Assembly: GCA_937915075.1 (NCBI GenBank) | Contig: CALDMA010000070.1 | Coordinates: forward strand, 1-10,024 | DNA: 10,024 nucleotides | Direction: 5' to 3' | Source of the DNA: an uncultured Oscillospiraceae bacterium | GTDB taxonomy: Bacteria > Bacillota > Clostridia > Oscillospirales > Oscillospiraceae | In this document: positions 1-6,513 of the stretch, in pieces | How the letters are laid out: every line of letters begins with the position of its first letter | Position numbering within the stretch: position 1 is the first letter of the stretch | The notes under the pieces: generated by a model | What the model saw: the letters and a program-made list of their open reading frames with translations, nothing else | The model's database searches: none | Told to the model about the DNA's origin: nothing | Position numbers and translations under genes: made by a program

Positions 1-98
1 GTCCCCTCAGAAAATGCGAGGACCTTTTTGCTTTGCACCCATGCGAATACGAGTGCCGTAACGCTGGCTGCCAGACTGACCAAGTAAAGATCGTTCAT
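1..98 (-). CDS. hppA: Membrane-bound proton/sodium-translocating pyrophosphatase, N-terminal fragment
   Basis: Only the first 32 codons are inside the window; the gene continues past the left edge. Reading the minus strand from the ATG at 98 gives MNDLYLVSLAASVTALVFAW followed by VQSKKVLAFSEG. This is a hydrophobic first transmembrane helix followed by a basic turn and a Ser-Glu-Gly motif. That combination is what I recall from the N-terminus of clostridial H+/Na+-pumping pyrophosphatases, which have about 16 helices and couple PPi hydrolysis to ion export at the cytoplasmic membrane. The start is supported by a GGGGAGGAG ribosome binding site six bases upstream. The gene lies 64 nt downstream of the uvrA-like gene on the same strand, so read-through from that operon is possible. 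Identification rests on 32 residues only; another membrane protein is the alternative. Confidence 0.72.
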   Translation of the reverse strand, partial: MNDLYLVSLAASVTALVFAWVQSKKVLAFSEG

Positions 99-125
99 AA
101 TATTCTCCTCCCCAAATTTTTTGGG
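99..125 (-). promoter_or_regulatory. hppA ribosome binding site next to a small inverted repeat
   Basis: On the minus strand AGGAG (105-109) lies 6 nt before the ATG at 98 and is extended upstream by GGGG. Immediately upstream is CCCAAA-AAA-TTTGGG (111-125), a 6-bp inverted repeat whose GGG arm runs into the Shine-Dalgarno purines. Folding would hide the GGG but leave AGGAG free. The stem is short and AT-rich in its inner half, so a regulatory role is uncertain. No convincing -35/-10 pair was seen in the 64-nt gap. Confidence 0.5.
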
Positions 126-162
126 TTATTTTGTCTTATGTGGATTTGTACCGATAGCGCCG

Positions 163-2436
163 TTATTCGATCATGGTCCGCAGGTATTGCCCCGTCAGAG
201 ACGCCTCGCAGCGGACCAGCTTCTGCGGCGTGCCGGTAAAGATCACCTCTCCGCCATGCTCTCCGCCGCCGGGGCCCATATCAATGATCCAATCCGCCGC
301 TGCGATCAGCTCCATGCGGTGCTCGACGACGACCACGGTGTTTCCCTGCGCAACGAGACGGCGCAGCAGCGCAAGCAGCGTCTGCACGTCCCTGCCGTGC
401 AGGCCGGTCGTCGGTTCGTCGAGTATGTAAAGATTGCCGGACTTCTTCAGCTCGCTCGCCAGCTTCAGCCGCTGCGTTTCACCGCCGGAAAGCGTGCTGG
501 TCGGCTGGCCGAGCGTCATATAGCCCAGGCCGACCTCCTGCAGCGTCCGCAGCGGAGAGAGGATCTTCTCCTCGGAAAAGAAGCGCAGCGCCCGATCTAC
601 CGTCAGCGTCATCACCTCTTCGATGTTGAGTCCCTGGAAGCGATAGCTCAACGCCGTCGGGTTAAAGCGCCGCCCGCCGCACTCTTCACAAACGATCGTC
701 ACGGGATCGGCAAAGGCGATCTCCGGCACGATCTCACCCTTGCCCTTGCAGGCGGGACATGCGCCCTTTGAATTGGCGCTGAACCATTGTGCGCTGACGC
801 CGTTCGCTTTCGCAAAAAGCTTGCGGATCTCATCCATCACACCAAGGTAGGTCGCGCAGGTCGAACGGCTCGACGTCCCGATCGGCTTCTGATCGACGGT
901 GACGGCCTCCGGATACGCCGATGTGAATGCATGGCAGATCAGACTGCTCTTGCCGGACCCCGCAACGCCGGTCACGGCTGTCAGCACCCCTTTGGGGACC
1001 GTTACGGACACATCCTTCAGATTGTGCAGTTTCGCGTGCTCAATGCGATAGCCCTCATACCACGGCAGCGGCTTTGCATTGAGCGTCAGCTTTTCGCGCA
1101 GCAGCTCTGCCGTGGCCGTTTCCGCCCGCTTCATGGACGCGAGGTCGCCCTCAAATACGATCTCGCCGCCGTGGCTTCCCGCCAGCGGCCCAAGCTCGAT
1201 GATCACATCCGCAAGCTCCATGATCTGCCGGTTATGCTCCACCACAAGGACGCTGTTTCCGGCGTCTCGCAGTGCGCAAAGCAGGCGGCCGATCTTCCCG
1301 GCATCCGCCGGATGGAGTCCCGCCGTCGGCTCATCGAAAATATAGGTGATATTGCTCAAGCTGCTGCCGAGGTGCCTGACCATCTTGAGCCGCTGTGCCT
1401 CACCGCCGGAAAGCGTATCTGTCCGGCGGGAAAGGCTCAGATACCCCAATCCTACCGAGATCATACGGTTCAGTCCCGCAATGATCTGCCCTGCGATCGA
1501 CCGCCCCAGCGGATCGTCGATCTTCTCCAGCAGTGATGCCAGATCACTCACCTGCATTTCGCTCATCTCGCAGATGTTGTATCCGCAGATACGCGAGGCC
1601 AGCGCCTTGGGATTCAATCCGCTGCCGCCGCAGGTCCGGCAGGGGGAACGGCGCATAAAGCGCTCCGCCTCCTCACGCACCTCTTTGCGCAGGCTGGAAA
1701 TATTCCGGTTGAGATATAGGCGGTTAAAGCGCGGCACGACGCCCTCATAGGGCAAATTGGATTCCTGTCCGGTGTTGTTATAGCCATGCTTCATGATCAG
1801 CGGCTTGTCCGGCCCGATGCGCAGGGCTTTCCACTCCTCCGGCGTAAAATCGCACAACGGCTTGTCCGCCGGATAGAGCGGATTGTGATGGTAGTAAAAT
1901 TCCTGCCAGCTTCCGCCGGAAAACTGGCTGAAGCGGATCGCTCCCTCGTTGATGCTCTTGGTCATGTCAAACATAGCGTCTTCGTCCAGTTCCACGCGTT
2001 CTCCCAGTCCCGTGCAGTCCGGGCACATTCCGAGCGGATGATTGAACGAGTATGCCATCGAGCCGCCCGCGCTCGGCTCTCCGACCCTGGAAAATAGCAA
2101 TCGCAGCAGCGGTGCAAGGTCAGACGCCGTTCCCACCGTAGAGCGCGCATTCGCACCCAGTGCTCTCTGGTCTACAACGACGCAGGGCGTCAGTCCGCTC
2201 GCCTGCTCCATTGCCGGATGCTCATAGCGTGGGAGACGGCTGCGCAGGAAAAGCGGATAAGTGTCCTGCCATTCGCGGCAGCTCTCCGCCGCGATCGTAT
2301 CAAATACAAGCGAGCTCTTTCCCGAACCGGAAACACCGGCAAACACCACCAGCTTTTCCTTCGGAATCGTCACATTGATGTGCTTGAGATTATTTTCCGA
2401 CACGCCGGTCAGGCGGATATATTCCTGACTCTGCAT
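163..2436 (-). CDS. UvrA-like tandem ABC ATPase lacking the UvrB-binding domain (UvrA2/drug-resistance type)
   Basis: A 757-residue protein with two UvrA-type nucleotide-binding domains. NBD1 has Walker A GVSGSGKSSL (34-43), half a zinc site CPDC (about 138-141), a second CRTC pair (266-269), signature LSGGE (342-346) and Walker B IFDEPT (about 366-371). NBD2 has GVAGSGKSSL (490-499), a four-cysteine zinc site (CPAC 560-563, CEEC 583-586), LSGGE (649-653) and YILDEPTTG (670-678). Housekeeping UvrA is about 940 residues. Here only about 95 residues separate the first Walker A from CPDC, so the UvrB-binding domain and the first half of zinc site 1 are missing. Such short UvrA proteins (UvrA2, DrrC-like) are known for tolerance to DNA-binding antibiotics rather than classical excision repair. 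I chose the ATG at 2436, with AAGGGAG 9 nt upstream, over a GTG at 2445 that abuts the SD. The preceding MATE stop is 1 nt away, indicating coupling. Confidence 0.9.
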   Translation of the reverse strand: MQSQEYIRLTGVSENNLKHINVTIPKEKLVVFAGVSGSGKSSLVFDTIAAESCREWQDTYPLFLRSRLPRYEHPAMEQASGLTPCVVVDQRALGANARSTVGTASDLAPLLRLLFSRVGEPSAGGSMAYSFNHPLGMCPDCTGLGERVELDEDAMFDMTKSINEGAIRFSQFSGGSWQEFYYHHNPLYPADKPLCDFTPEEWKALRIGPDKPLIMKHGYNNTGQESNLPYEGVVPRFNRLYLNRNISSLRKEVREEAERFMRRSPCRTCGGSGLNPKALASRICGYNICEMSEMQVSDLASLLEKIDDPLGRSIAGQIIAGLNRMISVGLGYLSLSRRTDTLSGGEAQRLKMVRHLGSSLSNITYIFDEPTAGLHPADAGKIGRLLCALRDAGNSVLVVEHNRQIMELADVIIELGPLAGSHGGEIVFEGDLASMKRAETATAELLREKLTLNAKPLPWYEGYRIEHAKLHNLKDVSVTVPKGVLTAVTGVAGSGKSSLICHAFTSAYPEAVTVDQKPIGTSSRSTCATYLGVMDEIRKLFAKANGVSAQWFSANSKGACPACKGKGEIVPEIAFADPVTIVCEECGGRRFNPTALSYRFQGLNIEEVMTLTVDRALRFFSEEKILSPLRTLQEVGLGYMTLGQPTSTLSGGETQRLKLASELKKSGNLYILDEPTTGLHGRDVQTLLALLRRLVAQGNTVVVVEHRMELIAAADWIIDMGPGGGEHGGEVIFTGTPQKLVRCEASLTGQYLRTMIE

Positions 2437-2437
2437 T

Positions 2438-3826
2438 TTATACACTCCCTTTCGCAGCGATCTCCGGCCTCAGCTTTCTGCTGTACAGATATCGCCAGAA
2501 TATGAGCAGTGCCGCCGCAATCAGCACCCACGAGATCGGATAGGAGGCGTACACCCAGCCCACAGGCAGGACGCTCGTATCCAGCGCCGCGATCCAGATC
2601 AGCCGAAACACGCAGGTGCCGAGCAGATTGATGACCACCGGCGCCACCGGATAGCCGCAGCCGCGGATCGATCCGATCAGCACATCCGCTATACCGAATA
2701 CGATATACAGCGATGCAACAATATAAAGGTGCTCCACGCCTGCCGCAATTACGGCAGTATCTTTATTGTAGATGCGCAGCAGCTGCTCATCAAACGCCAG
2801 CGTAACTGCACACAGCAGCGCTCCTGTTGCCACGGTGCAGAGGATGCATTTTCGCAGGATGGGACGCACACGTTCATATTGTCCGGCACCGATATTCTGG
2901 CTGATAAAGGTCTGTGCGGCATGGTGAAATGAATTCATGGAAACATAGATAAAGCCCTCAATGCTTGAGGCTGCGCTGCACCCCGCCATGACAATGCCGC
3001 CATAGGAATTGACCGCCCCCTGTATCGCAACATTGGACAGGCTGAACAGGCAGCTCTGCACTCCGGCCGGAATGCCGACGTGCGCCATTTTTCGAAGGCT
3101 CCCCCAGTCAATGCAAAGCCCTCTCCACGAAAAGTGCAGCTCGTCCTGTGCTCGGATCAGACACACCAGAATCAGCCCCGCGCTGAGGTATTCACTGATG
3201 ATCGTTGCAAGCGCCACACCTGCCACATCCATTTGAAACACAATGACAAAGTACAGATTCAGCGCGACATTGACAATTCCGCTGATTGTCAGGAACAGAA
3301 GCGGGCGGCGCGTATCGCCGCGTGCCCGCAGTGCCGCCGCTCCATAGTTGTACAGCATAACACCCGGTGTCCCGGCAAAGTAGATATGCAGGTATGTTCT
3401 TGCCAGCGGAAAAATATCCTCCGGAGTCTTGACCTTTTGCAGCATCCCGTCTGACAGCAAAATACCGATTGCCCCCAAGAGGGCGCCGCCGGCAAGCGCT
3501 ACTGCTACCGCCGTATGTACCGCGCGGGCTATCTCCTTTTCTTTTCCGCTTTCTCCCAGATATCGCGCAATGACAACGTTGACACCGACCGCAATGCCGA
3601 TCAGCAGGTTCACGATCAGATTCACGATCGACGAGGTGCTGCCGACCGCCGCAAGGCTGGTATAGCTCGCGTATCGTCCCACCACCACAACGTCCGCTGC
3701 GTTGAATAAAAGCTGCAGCACATTAGACGCCATCAGCGGCAGGCTGAAAAGCAGCAGCTTTTTCAGCAGCGGTCCGGTGAGCATATCAATACTCCCGCCG
3801 CTTCCCGTTTTTTCTCTCTGTGTCAT
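2438..3826 (-). CDS. MATE family multidrug efflux transporter
   Basis: A 462-residue integral membrane protein of typical MATE length, with about twelve hydrophobic helices in two similar halves. The N-terminus (LTGPLLKKLLLFSLPLMASN, about 16-35, then a short helix ending in NAADVVVVGRY, 42-52) is the usual start of the MATE fold. GDTRRPL (170-176) followed by NVALNLYFV (186-194) matches the family's conserved loop and TM5/6 region. MATE pumps expel cationic drugs or metabolites across the cytoplasmic membrane using a Na+ or H+ gradient. The substrate cannot be read from sequence. The ATG at 3826 lies three bases after the DUF4125 stop and has an AAAGGA-type ribosome binding site inside the end of that gene. 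Its own stop is one base before the uvrA-like start, so an exporter and a UvrA2-like ATPase are made together, which suggests a shared toxic substrate. Confidence 0.93.
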   Translation of the reverse strand: MTQREKTGSGGSIDMLTGPLLKKLLLFSLPLMASNVLQLLFNAADVVVVGRYASYTSLAAVGSTSSIVNLIVNLLIGIAVGVNVVIARYLGESGKEKEIARAVHTAVAVALAGGALLGAIGILLSDGMLQKVKTPEDIFPLARTYLHIYFAGTPGVMLYNYGAAALRARGDTRRPLLFLTISGIVNVALNLYFVIVFQMDVAGVALATIISEYLSAGLILVCLIRAQDELHFSWRGLCIDWGSLRKMAHVGIPAGVQSCLFSLSNVAIQGAVNSYGGIVMAGCSAASSIEGFIYVSMNSFHHAAQTFISQNIGAGQYERVRPILRKCILCTVATGALLCAVTLAFDEQLLRIYNKDTAVIAAGVEHLYIVASLYIVFGIADVLIGSIRGCGYPVAPVVINLLGTCVFRLIWIAALDTSVLPVGWVYASYPISWVLIAAALLIFWRYLYSRKLRPEIAAKGSV

Positions 3827-3829
3827 CGC

Positions 3830-4438
3830 CTATCCTTTCGTTCGGCTCTCCGCCGCCTCCAAAGAAGGATAGCCGTATTGCCGCACCATATTCGCCAGTA
3901 TCATCTCATTCAGGTTCTTCCCATTCGCTTTGAGCGCGCTCACATATTCGCTGTACAGCCGCACCGTCTCTATGGAGTAGCTCTCCAGTTCTCCCCACAG
4001 ATACGTCTCAAACGAGGTGGAGTACACTCCGTCCTGTGCGCGGTGGATCACACGGCCGTTTCCTATCAGGCGCGGATACTTTCTGCTCAGTTCCTCCTGC
4101 CACTCTACCTGGATCTGGCAGATATCCCCGATCAACGCCGTTTTCTCTTTCGAATACGGCGGCAGCAGGCCGCGGATCTGCTCATACTCCTCCGGGCTTG
4201 TGCGCGCCATCATATAGCCGTATTTCTCGCTGAGGAGATTTCTTCCCTGCTCCCGCGCGCGGCAAAGGTCACGGTAATAGCTCTCCTGCATGGACACCGT
4301 CCACGCGGAAATTTGGGCGGAGCGCATCAGGAAGAAGGTCTCCCTATCGTCCTGGCATGCCGCCCGTCCGCCGCGGTTATGCACCCGGTCAAACAGCTCC
4401 CACTCCGCCGCAATAATCGTCCCTACAAGCTCTGACAT
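3830..4438 (-). CDS. DUF4125 family protein, function unknown
   Basis: A 202-residue soluble, mostly helical protein with no signal peptide or membrane segment. The N-terminal block EWELF (about 12-16) followed by V-x-N-x-GGRA-x-CQDD (about 19-31) and the later E-x-GRNLL-x-EKY stretch (about 63-73) match what I recall of the DUF4125 family. No catalytic motif is evident, although the His/Asn/Cys/Asp-rich first third is the most conserved-looking part. I chose the ATG at 4438 because GGAGG (4448-4452) lies 9 nt upstream; an in-frame ATG at 4465 lies inside the preceding gene. Only four bases separate this start from the DUF4037 stop, and the SD lies within that gene's last codons, so translation is probably coupled. 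DUF4125 genes commonly neighbour DUF4037 and TPR genes, as here, implying a joint function. That function is not known to me. Confidence 0.85.
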   Translation of the reverse strand: MSELVGTIIAAEWELFDRVHNRGGRAACQDDRETFFLMRSAQISAWTVSMQESYYRDLCRAREQGRNLLSEKYGYMMARTSPEEYEQIRGLLPPYSKEKTALIGDICQIQVEWQEELSRKYPRLIGNGRVIHRAQDGVYSTSFETYLWGELESYSIETVRLYSEYVSALKANGKNLNEMILANMVRQYGYPSLEAAESRTKG

Positions 4439-4442
4439 ATTC

Positions 4443-5360
4443 TCATTCCTCCATGATATGCGCACTGCGCAGCTGCGGGTCAGTGATATGGCTCATGATA
4501 TCCCCGCAGTGGTCGAGCAGAAAGCTTCCCGTCTGCCTGCTCAAGCCCTGCCGGCGCAGCTCTGCCGCAGTATTGATGCAGATATCCTCGATCGTTCTCT
4601 GCATATCACCTTCTGCTGCTGCAAGGCTCGCAAGCTGATCAGAAAGCTGCGGAAGAATCGTCAGCTCCGCCAAACCGCGATGCATCCATTTGTAAAACGG
4701 CGCAAACCGTCGGTTCAGCAAATATGCCGCAGACATGGCCGCGCGCATAAACTCCGAAATCGCCAACTGCGCGGCAACGCTGTCCCGCCTTCTGCGGCAC
4801 CGCGGAAAATTATACTGCCCTGCCTGCGCCATCACAGCTGCGCGGGCGGCAAGCTTTTTATTACGCACATCCTCCGGATAGCCCTGCAGAAGCCGTTCCC
4901 GGATAGCCGTAAAGCGTCCCAGCGGATCGGAGAATACCTCGCCGTTCACAGCGGTCGCCAAAAAGGCTTCCGGCACATTTCTCCAGTCCCGTGTAGAAAA
5001 TGGGCCCTCTGTCCCGCCGGTATAGCGGAAATACCAGCTCTCCATGCACAGGCACCCTACCCGTTTCCCAGCCTGCGGCATATCCATCCGCTTGGGAAGT
5101 CCGAGCTGATGCGGAGACAGGCTGTCGTAGACCTCCTGCACCGCGCGGCCGTACCTATGAAAATCGTCCTGTGTCAGCCAGATGCAAAAGCCCGCGCCCC
5201 AGTCATGGTCATGCGAGATCGCATCATCAAAGCCAAAGCACTCCGATCCTTCGCCCGCAAGGCCGATCGCCATGCGGTCAAAGAGCTCGGGAAAGGCACG
5301 GCTCAGCGCCTCGCGCCCCTGCTGCTCATAAAGGCAGCGCGCCATCTCCATTCCGTTCAT
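4443..5360 (-). CDS. DUF4037 protein, putative nucleotidyltransferase-fold enzyme
   Basis: A 305-residue cytosolic protein. Near the N-terminus GEGS (36-39) is followed by GFDD (43-46) and DHDWG (51-55). This resembles the nucleotidyltransferase pattern of a GS motif followed by a D-x-D metal pair, and it matches the DUF4037 signature as I remember it. The helical C-terminal part contains YLLNRRFAPFYKWMHR (about 213-228), like the substrate-side helical domain of kanamycin-nucleotidyltransferase-like proteins. A reasonable inference is transfer of a nucleotidyl group to an unknown acceptor; no substrate can be assigned, and loss of catalysis is possible. The ATG shares an ATGA overlap with the end of the TPR gene, with GAGGAA upstream, so translation is coupled. 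Cys and Trp are frequent for a cytosolic protein. Family assignment is fairly sure; enzymatic activity is inference. Confidence 0.83.
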   Translation of the reverse strand: MNGMEMARCLYEQQGREALSRAFPELFDRMAIGLAGEGSECFGFDDAISHDHDWGAGFCIWLTQDDFHRYGRAVQEVYDSLSPHQLGLPKRMDMPQAGKRVGCLCMESWYFRYTGGTEGPFSTRDWRNVPEAFLATAVNGEVFSDPLGRFTAIRERLLQGYPEDVRNKKLAARAAVMAQAGQYNFPRCRRRRDSVAAQLAISEFMRAAMSAAYLLNRRFAPFYKWMHRGLAELTILPQLSDQLASLAAAEGDMQRTIEDICINTAAELRRQGLSRQTGSFLLDHCGDIMSHITDPQLRSAHIMEE

Positions 5361-6283
5361 TCCGCTGCTTCCTCGCGCAGCCGTGCAAGGTCCGCACGCG
5401 CGGCAAGCGTGCGTTCATTGCTTTCGCCAAACAGACGCTCATATATTTCCGCCGCCTTTTCCAGCGCCGCGACCGCATCGCTCCGCCGCCCAAGTCTTTC
5501 ACATACCCAGCGCATATTCAGGCAAGTCGCGGCAAGCTCCGCATTTTCTCCGAAGAATTTAAGCGTATACTTTGCCGAGCGGCGATACAGCACAAGCGCC
5601 CGTTCGCAGTCCCCCATATCATAAAGGAATCCTGCGAGACTATTAAGCACAGCCGCGTAATGTACCCGCTCTGCCTCCGGTACGGCATCATATTCGTTCA
5701 GCGCACGCTGCAGGCAGCAGAGCGCTTTTTCCCGCTCGCCAACAGCGTGGTAAAGTGCTGTAAGATTGTTGAGCGTTACAGCGAGCTCCTGATGATTCTC
5801 CGGAGTCTCCTGCATTCGACGAAGCGCTTCCTGCAGGTATTTGATCGCCAGATCATAGTGCTTCGTCTCCTGATAAGCAAGCGAAAGGTTGTTGAGCACG
5901 CTCGTGTATGCGTAGCCGCCTTCCGCATCCACTTCCTTGTAGACCTTTATCGCCTCAAGGAAGCAGTCGATCGCCTTTTCATACTCTCGCATCAGGCGAT
6001 AGGTCCCCGCCATATTATTAAGGATCGTTGCGTACTGCTCGCAGCTGCGGCCAAGCTGCTTTTCCGTCAGCAGTCTTGCCTGCTCAAAAGCATCCAGAGA
6101 TTCCCCGAAGCGGCTTATCCCGCGGTAGAAACCGCCCAGCTCGTTATATACCGCGATCAGCGCATCACCGCCCGCGCTCTTTTCCTGTTCAAGACTTTGC
6201 AGCAGGAAACGTTCGATGGTTTCGCAGCAGCCGTCGGTATAGCAGTGGTCAAGCTGCGTATAAAAATCCTGGAGCAATTCCAC
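5357..6283 (-). CDS. Tetratricopeptide repeat protein (kinesin-light-chain-like repeats)
   Basis: With the GTG start at 6283 this is a 308-residue protein. After a helical lead-in (1-39) come six repeats on a regular 42-residue period, at about 40-73, 82-115, 124-157, 166-199, 208-241 and 250-283. Most carry an A-x-x-L-N-N-L/M-A-x-x-Y first helix and an A-x-x-x-x-x-x-A-L/I second helix. The 42-residue period and the conserved Asn pair are typical of TPR_10/TPR_12 (kinesin light chain-like) arrays, which bind peptides or partner proteins. No DNA-binding or enzymatic domain is visible. A longer reading frame reaches a GTG at 6394, but neither that start nor the ATG at 6355 has a ribosome binding site, and the frame would cross the TATAAT box at 6314. 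The GTG at 6283 has a perfect AGGAGG. First gene of the five-gene operon and probably a scaffold for the DUF4037/DUF4125 proteins (inference). Confidence 0.9.
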   Translation of the reverse strand: MELLQDFYTQLDHCYTDGCCETIERFLLQSLEQEKSAGGDALIAVYNELGGFYRGISRFGESLDAFEQARLLTEKQLGRSCEQYATILNNMAGTYRLMREYEKAIDCFLEAIKVYKEVDAEGGYAYTSVLNNLSLAYQETKHYDLAIKYLQEALRRMQETPENHQELAVTLNNLTALYHAVGEREKALCCLQRALNEYDAVPEAERVHYAAVLNSLAGFLYDMGDCERALVLYRRSAKYTLKFFGENAELAATCLNMRWVCERLGRRSDAVAALEKAAEIYERLFGESNERTLAARADLARLREEAAE

Positions 6284-6291
6284 GCTGGTGT

Positions 6292-6297
6292 CCTCCT
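6292..6297 (-). promoter_or_regulatory. Ribosome binding site fixing the GTG start of the TPR gene
   Basis: AGGAGG on the minus strand, 8 nt from the GTG at 6283. It is a full match to the anti-SD sequence and decides the start against the SD-less GTG at 6394 and ATG at 6355. Confidence 0.8.
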
Positions 6298-6301
6298 CTT
6301 T

Positions 6302-6432
6302 GATTTGCCTACCATTATAGAGGATTTGGCTTATACGAGATTTGCCCTCTCTCATGTTCTTTTTGCCGTTTGTGGTCTGCTTTTGAGGAAACACGCGAGA
6401 GGCGGCAAAGAAAAAGTGAGGGTATGCAAATC
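6302..6432. repeat. Four CAAATC hexamers in the divergent intergenic region (candidate operators)
   Basis: CAAATC occurs on the minus strand at 6302-6307, 6323-6328 and 6339-6344, and on the plus strand at 6427-6432. Three of the four are preceded by G, giving GCAAATC; the copy at 6323 has C there. The three minus copies bracket the TATAAT box and are 21 and 16 nt apart. The lone plus copy lies about 20 nt before a possible -10 of the alcohol dehydrogenase gene. This arrangement suits a shared regulator, but the motif is short and chance is not excluded. Confidence 0.35.
6314..6319 (-). promoter_or_regulatory. -10 box of the probable promoter for the TPR-DUF4037-DUF4125-MATE-uvrA2 operon
   Basis: A perfect TATAAT on the minus strand. 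Transcription would start near 6307, giving a leader of about 25 nt that carries the AGGAGG. The -35 region at 17-nt spacing reads AATCTC, a poor match to TTGACA, so the promoter may be weak or activator dependent. CAAATC repeats lie over the -35 region, in the spacer and just past the -10 box. Confidence 0.55.
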
Positions 6433-6451
6433 AATTTCACTCCCTCTGGTC

Positions 6452-6507
6452 TACAATGAACTCACCCTATAAATTCACGGGTTCCGTTCACATTACATTT
6501 AGGAGGT
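6452..6507 (+). promoter_or_regulatory. Leader of the alcohol dehydrogenase gene: possible -10 boxes and strong ribosome binding site
   Basis: AGGAGGT (6501-6507) lies six bases before the ATG at 6514, an excellent ribosome binding site. Upstream, TACAAT (6452-6457) and TATAAA (6468-6473) are possible -10 elements, but neither has a recognisable TTGACA at proper spacing. The promoter position is therefore tentative while the ribosome binding site is firm. Confidence 0.5.
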
Positions 6508-6513
6508 CATCTC

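Noticed and set aside
121..2378. Several plus-strand open frames opposite the uvrA-like gene.
   Set aside because: Both Walker motifs, zinc cysteines and signature motifs are on the minus strand; the plus frames show low-complexity Arg-rich translations.
4290..6472. Two long plus-strand open frames (4290-5624 and 5000-6472) opposite the DUF4037 and TPR genes.
   Set aside because: They overlap each other and two well-supported minus genes, their products are Arg/Ser/His-rich with no recognisable domain, and neither has a convincing start site.
6395..6513. A Rex redox-repressor site before the alcohol dehydrogenase gene.
   Set aside because: No sequence close to TTGTTAA-N4-TTAACAA or its common variants is present.
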